From NCBI RefSeq assembly GCF_964340395.1, contig NC_135549.1, forward strand, positions 35,092,332 through 35,156,331: 64,000 nt of DNA, written 5' to 3'. The position numbers and the translations under genes are program-made. Below, one piece after another: positions 1-12,363 of the stretch (positions within the stretch are counted from its first letter, which is position 1; every line of letters starts with the position of its first letter). This DNA comes from Glandiceps talaboti (lineage: Eukaryota > Hemichordata > Enteropneusta > Spengelidae). Under the pieces are notes generated by a model, which was not told where the DNA came from, did not search any database, and worked only from the letters and a program-made list of their open reading frames with translations.

Positions 1-1336
1 AATTTGTGGGTCTACTTTCGCGAAGATTTTGAATGGTCATAGATTGAATGTACTGTTACAACACGCTACATTTGAACAACTTGAGAGAATATTATGGGGA
101 ACTCTTTAAGCCATTCTCATTCTCTGTATGTTTGATGGGTATGGAAATATTACATAATTTTCGTTTCGATTACATTGTCTGCAGGAGCTGTTTTCCACCC
201 ATTGAATAGTTATGTCAACAAAGGACGCTGATAACAGCATCACTTTATGTAAACAACACGGCTTCACTAGGACATACTCATTCACTACCAGAGGAACTAT
301 CGTTACTGCTAGCGGTCGGTTCGAATGAATTTGGCTAAATCACACCATCAGATGTTAATGCTGGAGTGTATTGCTCTACGCTTGAGGAATCTGATCAATA
401 TTCAACGTCGGGTTCTGGCGAAAACGGGTTTTGAAGTCGACCTTCTGGTTCGACCATAATGGCTTTGCATGTAAAGATACACTGACGAATGCGTTTGTGT
501 TCCCGAAGTGACGTCATAAAGTTCCAAATCCTGTCCTATCCATATGCAAATGAGAGGTACTTACCTGAAGGTGCTCTGTGGCTGAGCCAAGAGTGCCTCA
601 TTTTTTGCGCAATTTCTCGTGTTAGAATTATATTGTACTATTACAAACCAGATTTCCTTTATTTTTATGGCAAAATAAACATAATTACGAAAAAAAGTAT
701 GTACCTTTGCATGTACACTTTAATAAGTTAATCCTCCTGCAAACCAACAATTTCAGCGTCACAGAGGTGGTCACGACACTCCTGGAGGAGGTGCTGAATT
801 GTATTGTCTTTAGCATTTGGGTATAAAAAAGAGGAAATTTCAAGAAGCCATGCACGTCTGAAGATAATGTAATGCCTGAAGATCTAAAGAGATTCAGTTG
901 TTGATGTTTCACCTTTTCACATGTTGTGAATATTTCATTTTCAATTGACAAAGTTAAATAAATGAGTATAGAGAAAGAGTGGTGTGAGTGTCAACATCTA
1001 ATTTTCATTACTGTTATCAAGAAAGTGGCAAGTCAAAGCCTTATTGTACACTTTAGAAGTAAGAAAAACTGATTAGCATTTTCAAGTCAGCCAAAGTACA
1101 TGTACCAGATTTCATTATGGCGTGTTCATCAAAAAAAGCTGTTTTCCATTGGTGTAAAACTTCATATGCCTACAGTAATCAGTAGCAAAACATTACATTT
1201 CATTTACAGCTATTTGTTATTGGTAGTTGTCTTTCTAAAAATTCTTGGAAAACAATGAATAAGAAATCATAAAAATGTCACCATTCAAGAGATCTCTTTG
1301 TGTAGTAATATACTAATAACATTTAATTAGGTTTAC
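1..1336. other. Intergenic or intronic DNA, no gene recognised
   Basis: AT-rich sequence with only short accidental reading frames. If SLC35E3 is intact, later exons of that minus-strand gene should lie here or further left. I looked on the minus strand for its conserved later motifs and did not find them. Confidence 0.5.
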
Positions 1337-1697
1337 TTAGGTTGTATACTGGGCGCAGGCCTCTAGGCCTCTAATAGGCTCTATGTCCAGATCTGGTTGC
1401 TGAAGTCCTGGTATTGTAGTAATTTTCTCTTTGTAGTCATACTTGATTTCCTGGGTAGACAAGAACTTATCCAGGCGCTGTTCAAATGAGTGTACAGACA
1501 TGATTTGGCAGGGAATTCCATTTAGTTACAATTCGATTTGTGAAATAAAATTTCCGGACATCAAGACGGCAATGGTGTTTCTGTAGTTTCAGTGAGTGTC
1601 CTCGAGTTCTTTCAGATGTATCTCTTGTAAGGAAGTTTTTATGGTGTAAAACTTCATATTTCATCAGAGATTTGGAACATATTATGTTGATCATCAT
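1337..1697 (-). mobile_element. 3' relic of a non-LTR retrotransposon (LINE)
   Basis: Read on the minus strand, this encodes the tail end of a LINE reverse transcriptase ORF. It has the usual ending RKFYFTNRIVTKWNSLPNHV, followed after a one-base frame change near 1490 by SVHSFEQRLDKFLS and a short tail to a TAA stop at 1337-1339. The frameshift and the loss of everything upstream mark a dead, 5'-truncated copy. Assignment to LINEs is firm; the clade is not determined. Confidence 0.75.
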
Positions 1698-3099
<1,402 letters not shown>

Positions 3100-3150
3100 C
3101 CTTTGACATACAGAGGAGTGTATACAGCGCTCACTTATTGTAAACTTATG

Positions 3151-4171
3151 ATAATGAAGTTGATTGTTTAGTTATTTGTGGAGATTTAAATGCTCGTCTT
3201 GGTCACCTGAGTGACAATATTCATGACCTTGATGATATTCCTGACAGGCACCCCATTGATCAAAATGTAAATCAGCATGGACGTGATTTTCATGAATTTT
3301 TATTAGAATCTAAGTTTTGTATACTGAATGGTCGCTGTAATGTTCCTAATGACAACTTCACTTCAATTTCAAGTAGAGGTACTGCTGTTGTTGATTATAT
3401 ATGTGTATCACATGATCAAGTACGCTACTGTAAAAATGTCAATATTATTACCATGCAGAATGTTATTGATAATTATAATTTGCAATACTTGTTAAATGAC
3501 AGATGTAAAATTCCAGATCACTCAATCATTTGTTTTGATTTTTATCCTTTGAATTATTGTATAAACCGCAACCATGGACAACAACCGTTGAATGCAGAAT
3601 CAAATGTTCGGTCATTTCGAATATTGAAAGCTGTCGTGAGGTCCAGTCCGAAATTGATGACATTTATGATAGTCTATGTGACTGTATAACTAAAGAAATG
3701 GATGAAACGATTCCAAAATATGATTGTTCTAATCGTACGCGAAAGAAATTTCGAAGTCATAAGACATACTGGAACGCAGAGTTGTCTACTTTATGGAATG
3801 ATATGAAGGAAAGGGAAAAGGTGTTCGTACGGTACACAGGGTCAAGCGTCGGGTAAACGAAGACTGCACGCGGATTTTAAGAAAGCGCGGTGTCTATTCG
3901 ACAAAAGACTGCGATTTCATGAAAGACAGTATAGGAGTTCGGTAGTTGATGACATTGAAGCTTCATGTCTTCACGATCCTCGTCAATTTTGGGATAAATT
4001 AAAACGACTCGGACAAACGAAAAGTAAACCAATTCCGATGGAAGTATATGATGATCTGGGATATATTTCATGTTCAACCAAGGACGTTCTCAACATTTGG
4101 CGCCAAGAATATTCCACATTGTATAAAAACCCTATTAATGCTAATTTTGACGATAACTTTTTTGAGAGAGA
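3151..4171 (+). pseudogene. LINE endonuclease and linker, frames broken
   Basis: Reads VICGDLNARLGHLSDN, then about 80 residues later the RGTAVVDYICVS and KIPDHSIICFDF blocks of AP-endonuclease-type LINE proteins (the GDLNAR, DYI and SDH motifs). The linker that follows includes HKTYWNAELSTLW and FWDKLKRLGQTKS. At least two frame changes (around 3550 and 3830) and a TGA at 4171-4173 interrupt it before the RT frame begins. In life this protein nicks target DNA for target-primed reverse transcription; this copy could not be made as one chain. Confidence 0.75.
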
Positions 4172-4524
4172 ATGAATGATCATAAACAAGTGTTAGAAGG
4201 ACATATGGATGATCCATTGTATGAATGTAACTATTTATTGAATAGGAATTTTCCTTTAGAAGACGTTAGAAAAGTAGTTATGAAGGCAAAGAAGGGTAAA
4301 ACAGTAGGAGTTGACAAAATTCCTTACAAAGTGTTGCAGAACGATGAGGCCATTTCTGTTCTACATCAACTTTTTCAATTGTGTTTTGACTCTGGTAAGA
4401 TCCCTGATGTGTGGAGAAGGGCCATTATTTCACCCATTCCAAAAGATACAACAAAGGATAACAGAATCCCACTAAATTACAGAGGTATTAGTCTACAATC
4501 TTCTGTAGCTAAGTTGTATAGCGC
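4172..4524 (+). pseudogene. LINE reverse transcriptase, N-terminal part before the insertion
   Basis: The frame carries the early RT blocks KAKKGKTVGVDKIPYKVL, DVWRRAIISPIPK and LNYRGISLQSSVAKLYS. It then runs into the foldback insertion. Coding resumes in the expected sense at 8397, so the two halves were once one uninterrupted domain. Confidence 0.85.
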
Positions 4525-4755
4525 TGTACAACCGACATTTGTAATAATTGCCGAAATTTGTAATAAACCGAAATTTGTAATAAAATTGCCGACATTTGTA
4601 ATAAATTGCCGATATTTGTAATAAACTGACGACATTTGTAATAAATTCTGTGAACGACAATTGTAATAAAAATTGCCGATATTTGTAATAAATTTCAGAA
4701 AAAAATGTGTAATAAACCTGCCGAAAATTGTAATAAAAAAAAGGTTAAGGGAGTT
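4525..4755 (+). repeat. Left inverted end: array of ~20-bp units
   Basis: About ten degenerate units of the form CCGACATTTGTAATAAATTG. The array ends near GTTAAGGGAGTTCC, which pairs with GGACCCTCCTTAAT at the other end. Confidence 0.85.
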
Positions 4756-4884
4756 CCTCTCTGACTTTCAAAGAAATGGAATTACTCATTCTAAACTTAG
4801 AAAGGATTTAAAATATCGTCATTACAGGCTTCCTAGAATTAATTTACAACAATTATGTCAGCCACTTGGATCTTTGAGTCTTTG

Positions 4885-4943
<59 letters not shown>

Positions 4944-6237
4944 ATCAATCAATCAATCAATCAATCAATCAGTCAGTCAATAATAAGTCTACTTATCTAC
5001 CTAGCTACTTACTTACCTACTAGTACCTACATTATATACCCAGCAGTACTCATGTACCAACCCATCAGTTCAAATCATAATTCACTTGATGAACACGTCG
5101 TGCTTTATTGAACGAATGTAAATTTTGATCATTGGTGGACGTGTTGTTAAATTGACTTTGTCAAAAGATAACTTGTCGGTTGGTTGGTTGGTTGGTTGGC
5201 TGGTTGGTTGGCTGGTTGACTGGTCGGTTGGTTGACTGACTGACTGGCTGGCTGGCTGACTGACTGACGGAGGGATGGAAAGACGGGCGTATGGAGGGTA
5301 GCTAAAAAGTAATTTCAATCTGTCTTCTAACCTGATTTTATCTAGTTCTTAAATCTTACTTCCTCTAGTGTACAAGCGGCGAATGTATGAGTTGTTTGTG
5401 ATTGTGAAGGCTTCTGAGTGATGAGTGAATATACGAACTAGCATCATCAATCCATCACTTGATCAACATTTCGTGGTTGTATGATCGAATGTATATATTT
5501 TAATCATTGCGGACAAAGTGTTGGTTGGTTGGTTGGTTGGTTAGCTGGTCGGTTGACTACCAACAAACTGATTTCTCTAGAAATCTTAGAAACGGCGATT
5601 TCACAACCAATTTTAGAGTGCATTTGGGGGCAAAAATTGAAAGCTTCATAATGGCTTGAGAAGTAATTGATATGAGTATTTTTAAAAAACAACAACAAAT
5701 TAGTTAGTATATCAATAAGTCTACAGGGACATATTCTTGTCCGTGAGTGTGAAGAGATTAATATGCATAAAGGCGAATATTTCAGACATCATACATTACG
5801 GACACTTGGTGTTATGGATACTGTATATCACTATATCTCACCAATGTCTAGCGACACACATACCAGTTTCCAGGTTCGATTATTGTTGGTCTGTGAACTA
5901 ATTGTACTTATGTATAAAAAGAAACATAATCGCTTGCCAATATTTGCCTGATGGTTTTATTAACACAAACCTATGACAGGCCAACCAACGATAAACTCTG
6001 ATATATAAAGGAAGAATTTTGGATTTGAATCATAGAAGTAAATACATAACAATATAGTTCTGCATCAATTTTTGGTGCTAAATACCGGCGCAAAACTTCC
6101 CTGGCTTAACTTGTAGAATAAGTTCTTACACAGGGAATTTTGATAAAGTTTCTTAGATCCAGGTGTTTAATTTGTTGAAATCTAGGATTGGTGAAGATGA
6201 GGCACTTATTTTGTAAATTTTTACTGTCAGTTTTACT
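4756..6237. other. Interior of the foldback element, microsatellites only
   Basis: It contains a CAAT tetranucleotide tract (about 4888-4977), GGTT/GACT tetranucleotide tracts (about 5175-5275) and a short GGTT tract near 5521. No gene is recognised; the open frames are translations of these tracts. Confidence 0.6.
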
Positions 6238-7035
6238 TCAAATGTCGTTACAAATGTCGGCAATTGTGTTACAAATGTCGGCAATGTTATTACAAATGTC
6301 GTTAGTTTATTAAAAATGTCGTCAATTTTATTACAAATGTCGTTAGTTTATTACAAATGTCGGCAATTTTATTACAAATGTCGGCAATGTTATTACAAAT
6401 GTCGGCAATTTTATTACAATTGTCGTTAGTATATTACAAATGTCGTCAATTTTATTATAAATGTCGTCAATTTTATTACAAATGTTAGTTTATTACAAAT
6501 GTCGTCAATTTTATTACAAATGTCGTCAGTTTATTACAAATGTCGGCAATTTTATTACAAATGTCGTCAGTTTATTACAAATGTCGGCAATTTTATTACA
6601 ATTGTCGTTAGTTTATTACAAATGTCGTCAATTTTATTACAAATGTCGTTAGTTTATTACAAATGTCGGCAATTTTATTACAAATGTCGGTAATAAGTTA
6701 TTACAAATGTCGGCAACGTTATATTACAAATGTCGGCAATTTTATTACAATTGTCGTTAGTTTATTACAAATGTCGTCAATTGTATTATAAATGTCGTCA
6801 ATTTTATTACAAATGTTAGTTTATTACAAATGTCGTCAATTTTATTACAAATGTCGTCAGTTTATTACAAATGTCGGCAATTTTATTACAAATGTCGTCA
6901 GTTTATTACAAATGTCGGCAATTTTATTACAAATGTCAAAGTTTATTACAAATGTCGGCAATTTTATTACAATTATCGTTAGTTTATTACAAAGGTCGGC
7001 AATTTTGTTACAAGTTTTCAACAACTTTATTACAA
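6238..7035 (+). repeat. Large array of the same 20-21-bp satellite
   Basis: Roughly three dozen units alternating ATTACAAATGTCGGCAATTT with GTCGTCA and GTCGTTAG variants, in the orientation of the right end. Units lack stop codons in some frames, so the array reads as a long pseudo-protein (YYKCRQF, ITNVGNF) that runs in frame into the LINE relic at 7130. Confidence 0.9.
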
Positions 7036-7129
7036 GTATATTTGTAATTGGTACAAGTCTCTGTAAATATACAAAACAAGTTGTAATGTTATATATAGTG
7101 GCCACAACAACATTTGGTTGTGCTATTAT

Positions 7130-7829
7130 AAAACATTCTACAAGTTCATCGCGACTAGATTGCAATACTATGCTATACCGAATTAACAACTACCAACTTC
7201 AAAAGATACAATCTGTACAGAACGCCGCTGCACGACTCATTACCGGTACAAAGAAATTCGATCACATCACACCTGTTCTACGTAATTTACATTGGCTGCC
7301 TGTTGAGAAACGAATTCAATTCAAGATCATTTTCCTGACATACAAAATTATCTCCGGCAAATGTCCAGATTATCTATGCTCGCTAATAGACATCATAGTT
7401 CCTCGGCGCACACTTCGTTCATCGGAAGGATTACTTTTATCAAGACACGACACCAACACAACAACCAAAAACTATGGTTTCCGCGCCTTTTCCATCGCAG
7501 CACCGATCCTATGGAATGAACTACCTTTTAAAATCACTCCTAATTGTTCTATTGAATCTTTTAAACGCACCCTGAAAACCCATCTTTTTAAAGTTCATTA
7601 TGGAGTGTAAGATTTTAATTTTTCTCTCTCCACTTTGTATATGGCATTTTAATTATTATTATTTTTCCCATATTTTTTATTTTCATGACGCATTGTAGTT
7701 CTTTATTGTATGGCATTTTTTTAGTATTTTATTAATCGGTACCTCTTATATGCAATCTTTTTTTCGTTATGCAAAGAGCACTGAGACGTAGTGTAGTGCG
7801 CTTTTAAGAAATTAAATAATAATAATAAT
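7130..7829 (+). mobile_element. 3' end of a CR1/L2-like LINE, nested in the foldback element
   Basis: Encodes the C-terminal thumb region of a LINE RT: LQKIQSVQNAAARLITGTKK, LRNLHWLPVEKRIQFK and YGFRAFSIAAPILWNELP, ending near SFKRTLKTHLFKVHYGV and a TAA at about 7610. About 200 bp of 3' UTR follow, with the typical ending of such LINEs (GTAGTGCGCTTTTAAGAAAT) and an (ATA)n tail. It is 5'-truncated, as usual. Confidence 0.85.
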
Positions 7830-7852
7830 ACATACATACATACATACATACA

Positions 7853-7886
<34 letters not shown>

Positions 7887-7967
7887 CATACATACATACA
7901 TACATACATACATACATACATACATACATACATACATACTACATACATACATACATACATACATACA

Positions 7968-7996
<29 letters not shown>
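7830..7996 (+). repeat. (ATAC)n microsatellite
   Basis: About 165 bp of CATA tetranucleotides with two interruptions, directly after the (ATA)n tail of the LINE relic. It probably grew from that tail. Confidence 0.95.
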
Positions 7997-8000
<4 letters not shown>

Positions 8001-8154
8001 GCGGATTGATTGAAATAATAATAACTTGTTTAATTGTTCAATTAATTATTATATTAACCAGTTCAATTAATCCTTGTTAAATCCACTTTCGTTTGACGTG
8101 ATGTTTTTGCGATCCTGTATTTCTTTATTTAGATAACCCATGTTTTAGTGTGAA

Positions 8155-8390
8155 AGGAAGGACCCTCCTTAATGTAATTTTTTATTACAAATTTCGGCAA
8201 TTTTATTACATTTTTTCTGAAATTTATTACAAATATCGGCAATTTTTATTACATTTGTCGTTCATAGAAATTATTACAAATTTCGGCAATTGTTACAAAT
8301 GTCGGTTTTATTACACGAAAAACGTGATTTTAATTACAAATATCGGCGTTATTACAAATTTCGGCAATTATTACAAATGTCGGTTGTACA
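8155..8390 (-). repeat. Right inverted end of the foldback element
   Basis: Degenerate units such as ATTACAAATTTCGGCAATT, the inverse complement of the left end, finishing in CGGTTGTACA. Confidence 0.85.
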
Positions 8391-8396
8391 TAGCGC

Positions 8397-10032
8397 CTTG
8401 TTAAATTCGCGATTGCTATGCTATCTCGAAGACAATAATATCCTGGTTGATGAACAAAATGGATTTCGAAGAAATAGATCATGTCAAGATCATATCTTTG
8501 TTCTGTCATCAATCTTAAGGAATAGATTAGTCAATGGTTTATCTACATTTGTTACTTTTATCGATTTAAAGAAAGCTTTTGATTATGTAAACAGGGACTC
8601 TTTAATGTATAAAGTGTTAGTAAACGGAGTTGATGGTAAGATGTACAACAGTATCAAAGCTATGTATCACAATACTAATGCTTGTGTAAAAATCAACTCT
8701 TTATACACGGATTGGTTTGAAACGAATATTGGAGTTCGTCAGGGTGATAACTTGTCCCCCACTTTGTTTAGTTTATTTATAAATGACTTGGCAACTGACT
8801 TGAAATCAATGCAGAAAGGTGTCAAGATTGGTGAAGATTATGTGCCGTTGTTGCTTTATGCTGACGACATTGCGTTGATATCAGACAACGAAGTAGATAT
8901 GCAGTCAATGCTTGATTTTGTCTATGATTGGTGCTGTAAGTGGAGGTTATCTGTAAGTGATGTAAAATCGAAAGTAGTTCATTTTCGTAAAAAGAGTCAT
9001 GTAAGAAGTGATTTTGAATTTCATATTGGTAGAAATATTTTGCATTATGTAGATCAATATAAGTACCTAGGAGTAACACTGAGTGAACACTTGGATTTTT
9101 CGATTACATCATCTAGCCTTGCGGATTTAGCCAGTAGAGCCCTTGGTGCTGTAAACTCGAAGTTCAAAGTACTTAAGAATATGGGTTTTAGTAGCTATTC
9201 CAAGCTTTTTGATTCATGTGTATCCCCTATACTTGATTACTGTTCAGCGGTTTGGGGTTTTGGAAAACATGAAAGATGTGATACGATACAAAACCGAGCC
9301 TTGCGATATTTTCTCGGTGTTAATAGGTTTACCCCAATACATGCATTGACTGGCGATACTGGTTGGCATTCGTGTAGAGTTCGTAGACACATTTCGATGA
9401 TTAGATACTGGAATCACTTATTTCAACTTGATGAAAATAGGCTGACCAAGAAAATATTTTTGTGGGATTTTAGTCTCGGAAATTCTAACTGGTCTTCAGA
9501 ATTAGGCACTATATTTGATGATTTAAATATAGATAGTGAAACTGATTTTCTGTTGCCAATTGATCTAAAAAATGTAGAAAAATGTAAACTAAGAATTAAT
9601 TTAGAGCAAGCTTGGTCAGAAACGGTGCACCATAAACCAAAATTAAGAACATATAGAATTTTCAAAACTAGTTACGGTGTTGAACCCTATGTGTCCATGA
9701 ATTTATCAAGAAGTCAACGTTCTTTCATGGCTCAGTTCAGATCAGGTGTATTGCCCCTTCGTATAGAAACTGGACGATTCAGAGGGGAACCGATATCTGA
9801 AAGAGTTTGCACCCTCTGCCATGATGATGTCGAAAATGAAGTTCATTTTCTTTTGCACTGTAGTTTTTACAATGACCTTCGGGTTTCTTCTTTTGATTTT
9901 GGAGATGAGTACACTGACTTACCTGAAAACGAAAAACTAAGGTACTTGGTAGCAAGAAAAGTGCGGAAAATGACAAGATTTATTGAGAAAGCATTTTTAA
10001 TGAGAAGGGACAACTTGTACATTAATTCATAA
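8397..10032 (+). pseudogene. LINE reverse transcriptase, C-terminal part after the insertion
   Basis: About 545 residues of open frame. It contains DEQNGFRRNRSCQDHIFVL, FVTFIDLKKAFDYVNRDSL (first catalytic Asp), GVRQGDNLSPTLFSLFINDL and LLLYADDIALIS (YADD catalytic pair, 8857-8868). Thumb motifs VDQYKYLGVTLSEHLDFS and SPILDYCSAVWGFG follow. Near the end, a CTLCHDDVENEVHFLLHC block gives a C-x2-C-x8-H-x4-C pattern like the C-terminal knuckle of many LINE proteins. The frame ends at TAA 10030-10032. No internal stop was noticed, so the copy is young; it is dead because of the insertion and the endonuclease frameshifts. Confidence 0.9.
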
Positions 10033-10209
10033 CTCATATTTACGCCTTGTAAATGATATTTTCATTATTGTAAAAAAGCTCCTCAATCTGTTCCAGTTAT
10101 GTTTTATTTCACTTTAGGTGACATATAAGCCTATTTGGCTGGGAGGTTGTGTAATATAAATTGTTTTTTCCGGTAGTCTGTTTACCTCATGTCACTATAA
10201 TAAATGATT

Positions 10210-10224
10210 CTACTACTACTACTT

Positions 10225-10256
<32 letters not shown>

Positions 10257-10257
10257 G
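10210..10257 (+). repeat. (CTA)n tail of the LINE
   Basis: About 15 CTA trinucleotides directly after the LINE 3' UTR (ATAATAAATGATT). It marks the 3' end of the element. Confidence 0.9.
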
Positions 10258-10722
10258 TAAAAGGTCCATTTTTCTTGTTACAAAAGCATTTTTTGCCCCC
10301 AGTGATAGTGTACAACTTTACTTGGCACCTATTCTTCATGCAGGTATGTTTTTGTTTTGAAAAAAGATAATCACCCTTTTAATATTTCTTCGTAGTATAT
10401 AGAGATTGATACATTTGTAGCAGCAAGATTCGTACGGTATTTTCCTAAGAAAACGGCATTCTAAGCAATAAGAAAACAACAATCTCTGAAATATTACACG
10501 CCCCTGTGTAAATTGATTGAACAATCGATTGATCGATCGATTTATTGATTGATTTATTATTTGGTTGAATGATTGATCGAATGAATGATCAATTTTTGTG
10601 GTGCAATATAACTTATTTTGTGTGTGATATTGATCAATTCATTCATTGAGTTTTGTGGTGATATAAAAACTTTTTTCTCTTTCCCTGTCTACTTTTCTCT
10701 CTTTCAGCTGTATGTATAGTCC
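10258..10722. other. No gene; right arm of the 2.6/10.5-kb inverted repeat
   Basis: The arm at 10464-10508 ends in ACACGCCCCTGTG and is the inverse of 2610-2650. A decayed TTGATTGATCGA tract (10510-10570) follows, then a further AT-rich stretch. Confidence 0.6.
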
Positions 10723-11078
10723 ATCTGCTAGACCTCGGATGTTCTTCCGATACAATACGGCGCACTACCGAACATCGCTATCAAGCTTAAGGATGGAACA
10801 TCCGAGGTCTAGCAAATGTCATCTCTGCAGTTCAGGGATATAAATAACTGCCAATCAGAGAACCGCATTAGCGACAAGCACAAGCAGAGGACAATTTTTT
10901 CATGCATATTCAGCTCAAGGAGGGGCTTGTAAAAACCACCAATGCCTTAACTGAAAGGTGTGAATGACAATGTCTACACACTCATCAAACTCACAATTAC
11001 CATAAACCGATAAGACATAGTAATGATGTAAATGTGTTTGTCAGCACTTGCATGCAGATATTCCCCACCATAGGTTTA
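10723..11078 (+). repeat. Dispersed repeat copy A, with a terminal hairpin
   Basis: It starts with an inverted repeat (TAGACCTCGGATGTTC, then about 50 bp, then GAACATCCGAGGTCTAG). It continues through CAATCAGAGAACCGCATTAG and ACACACTCATCAAACTCACA to CTTGCATGCAGATATTCCCC. A second copy is at 20050-20395. It ends directly before the ATG of the RecQ-like exon. Confidence 0.9.
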
Positions 11079-11080
11079 CC

Positions 11081-11206
11081 ATGGCATTGACTGAACAACT
11101 CAGAAAAGCAATTGAACATGGCAAAACAAAACTTTCACTGGACGTCTTAAAAGAGAAGCAGATTACAGCCATCGCTGCCTTTTTGCGAGGTGATGATGTT
11201 TTCTTT
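11081..11206 (+). CDS. Orphan first exon, RecQ-like helicase N-terminus
   Basis: ATG-started frame of 42 codons, MALTEQLRKAIEHGKT... LKEKQITAIAAFLRGDDVFF, then a good donor GTATGT. The LK-KQ--AI--FL-G-DVF pattern is the Q-motif region just before the Walker A exon of RecQ-type helicases in invertebrates. I could not find a following exon with a GKS/T Walker A motif on this strand. It is therefore probably a stranded or duplicated exon rather than a working gene. The family call comes from a short motif only. Confidence 0.45.
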
Positions 11207-11215
11207 GTATGTTGC

Positions 11216-11587
11216 TTTTTACATGTTAGAGCTGTCTTGTAAAGCTTGCAAATTATTGTCTGAAAGTGTCTGTGAATAGCCTAAACATTGCCTTTAGAAG
11301 TAAAAACCTCCAGGGCTTCTAAGGGGACACCCACTAGAACCCCCCATAAGACGTAGACATGTTCCAGTCTCAAATCAAAGTTCTTCCCTTCACCTCTTAC
11401 TGTCAAGATGCTATGAAACTTTATTTCAAAAATGTTTCAACCTCACGTAGTTGTTTTTTACATGTTAGAGCTGTATTGTAAAGTTTGTAAATTATTGTCT
11501 GCAAGTGTCAGTGAATAGCCTAAACATTGCCTTTAGAAGTAAAAATCCTCCAGGGCTTCTAGGGGGAGACCCCATAGAACCCCCCCC

Positions 11588-11628
<41 letters not shown>

Positions 11629-11691
11629 TAGACATATCCCAGTCTCAAAGCTCTTCCCTCTATATCTTATCAGATGCTATGAAACTTTATT
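11216..11691 (+). repeat. Tandem duplication of ~240 bp
   Basis: Copy 1 (11216-11426) and copy 2 (11455-11691) share TTTTTACATGTTAGAGCTGT, AGTGAATAGCCTAAACATTG and GATGCTATGAAACTTTATT. They differ mainly by a C-run and a (CA)n tract of about 30 bp grown inside copy 2 (11581-11624). Confidence 0.9.
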
Positions 11692-11790
11692 CACGAGGGT
11701 CAGTGACTTTTTCTTGCCACAATGGGAAAAACACTGACACCCCCCCCCCATCACCCCCAAGCTGGAGAAACTGACCGGTCTATGTGAATG
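11690..11790 (-). repeat. G-tract dispersed repeat, copy 1
   Basis: On the minus strand it reads GACCGGTCAGTTTCTCCAGC, then G-runs spaced by about 25-30 bp, ending near AAAGTCACTGACCC. It belongs to the family also at 12.7, 17.2, 17.8 and 21.8 kb. Confidence 0.6.
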
Positions 11791-11879
11791 TCTGAGCTCA
11801 CCAATCAAATTTCCGATTTGTATTTTCAGTGTGTCATCATACCATGGCATAAAAACTGTCAATGATGTTTATTTAATTG

Positions 11880-12208
11880 AAAATCAAACATGTATAAAAT
11901 ATGTAGTTTTCTAAATAAAATCTGTGTGTGATAGAACAGCATCTTTTTACTCTCTGTATTACCCTGTGCGAAAACCAAACAGAAAATTGTGGCAACAAAT
12001 GTAGGTGTTCAACATTGACGTAAAAAAAATCCGGATATCTCAAAGAAGCAAAGAAAAAAAAAGTTGCCAGCACAGGCGAAGGAGAAAAAAAATAATTCTC
12101 AGGCAAGCAGGTGGGAAAAAAAATAATGACTCTCCACCAATCTTCCAAGCCCCCCCCCCCCCGATATCGAATGGTCTACCCCTAATTGGGAGAGATCACT
12201 TACTTTAA
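11880..12208. other. No gene seen
   Basis: AT-rich, purine-rich tract (12010-12130) with runs of A and a C-run at 12150-12162. Only short accidental frames are present. Confidence 0.5.
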
Positions 12209-12363
12209 CAGTTTGCTTTATCTCGTATCTTCTAGGAGATTATCACACTGGACAAACAGTTGATCATGCATTAAACAAGTAAAGAGTTCCTCATTAGTTT
12301 ATGCATGATCGACTGTTTGTCCAGTGTGACAGTCTCCCAGAAGATAAAAGATAAAGCAAACTG
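12209..12363. repeat. Hairpin element (63-bp arms)
   Basis: Arms at 12209-12271 and 12301-12363 are inverse complements at about 90%, including CACTGGACAAACAGT and its inverse, with a 29-bp loop. The outer ends are CAGTTTGC/GCAAACTG, flanked by TTTAA and CATTAA. It is probably a small foldback/MITE. Confidence 0.85.

Larger units (their letters stand above)
4525..8390. mobile_element. Foldback-like DNA element with satellite-built inverted ends
   Basis: A 3,866-bp insertion inside the LINE RT frame. Its exact ends are TGTACAACCG (4525-4534) and CGGTTGTACA (8381-8390), a perfect 10-bp terminal inverted repeat. It is flanked by a 6-bp target duplication TAGCGC (4519-4524 and 8391-8396). Both ends continue as about 230 bp of a ~20-bp repeat in opposite orientation. 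Inside are microsatellites, a third and larger array of the same repeat, and a nested LINE relic. No transposase is seen, so it is non-autonomous. The architecture recalls foldback elements; the superfamily is unknown. Confidence 0.85.
3100..10257 (+). mobile_element. APE-type non-LTR retrotransposon, split by a 3.87-kb insertion
   Basis: The element encodes, in order, an AP-endonuclease-like domain, a reverse transcriptase and a C-terminal Cys/His motif, and it ends in a (CTA)n tail. The RT frame is open across the element except for the inserted DNA at 4525-8390. The endonuclease part has several frame changes, and the 5' end is not clear, so this is probably a 5'-truncated or mutated copy. 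The intact RT frame suggests a recent arrival. The clade was not determined. Confidence 0.85.

Noticed and set aside
4888-5275. CRISPR-like or regularly spaced array
   Set aside because: These are simple tetranucleotide tracts in animal DNA with no spacers.
6499-6693. Short repeated-peptide frames in the satellite array
   Set aside because: They are periodic translations of the 20-21-bp unit, with no sign of selection as protein.
7721-7996. 91-codon frame of repeated Met-Tyr-Val-Cys
   Set aside because: It is the translation of the (ATAC)n microsatellite.
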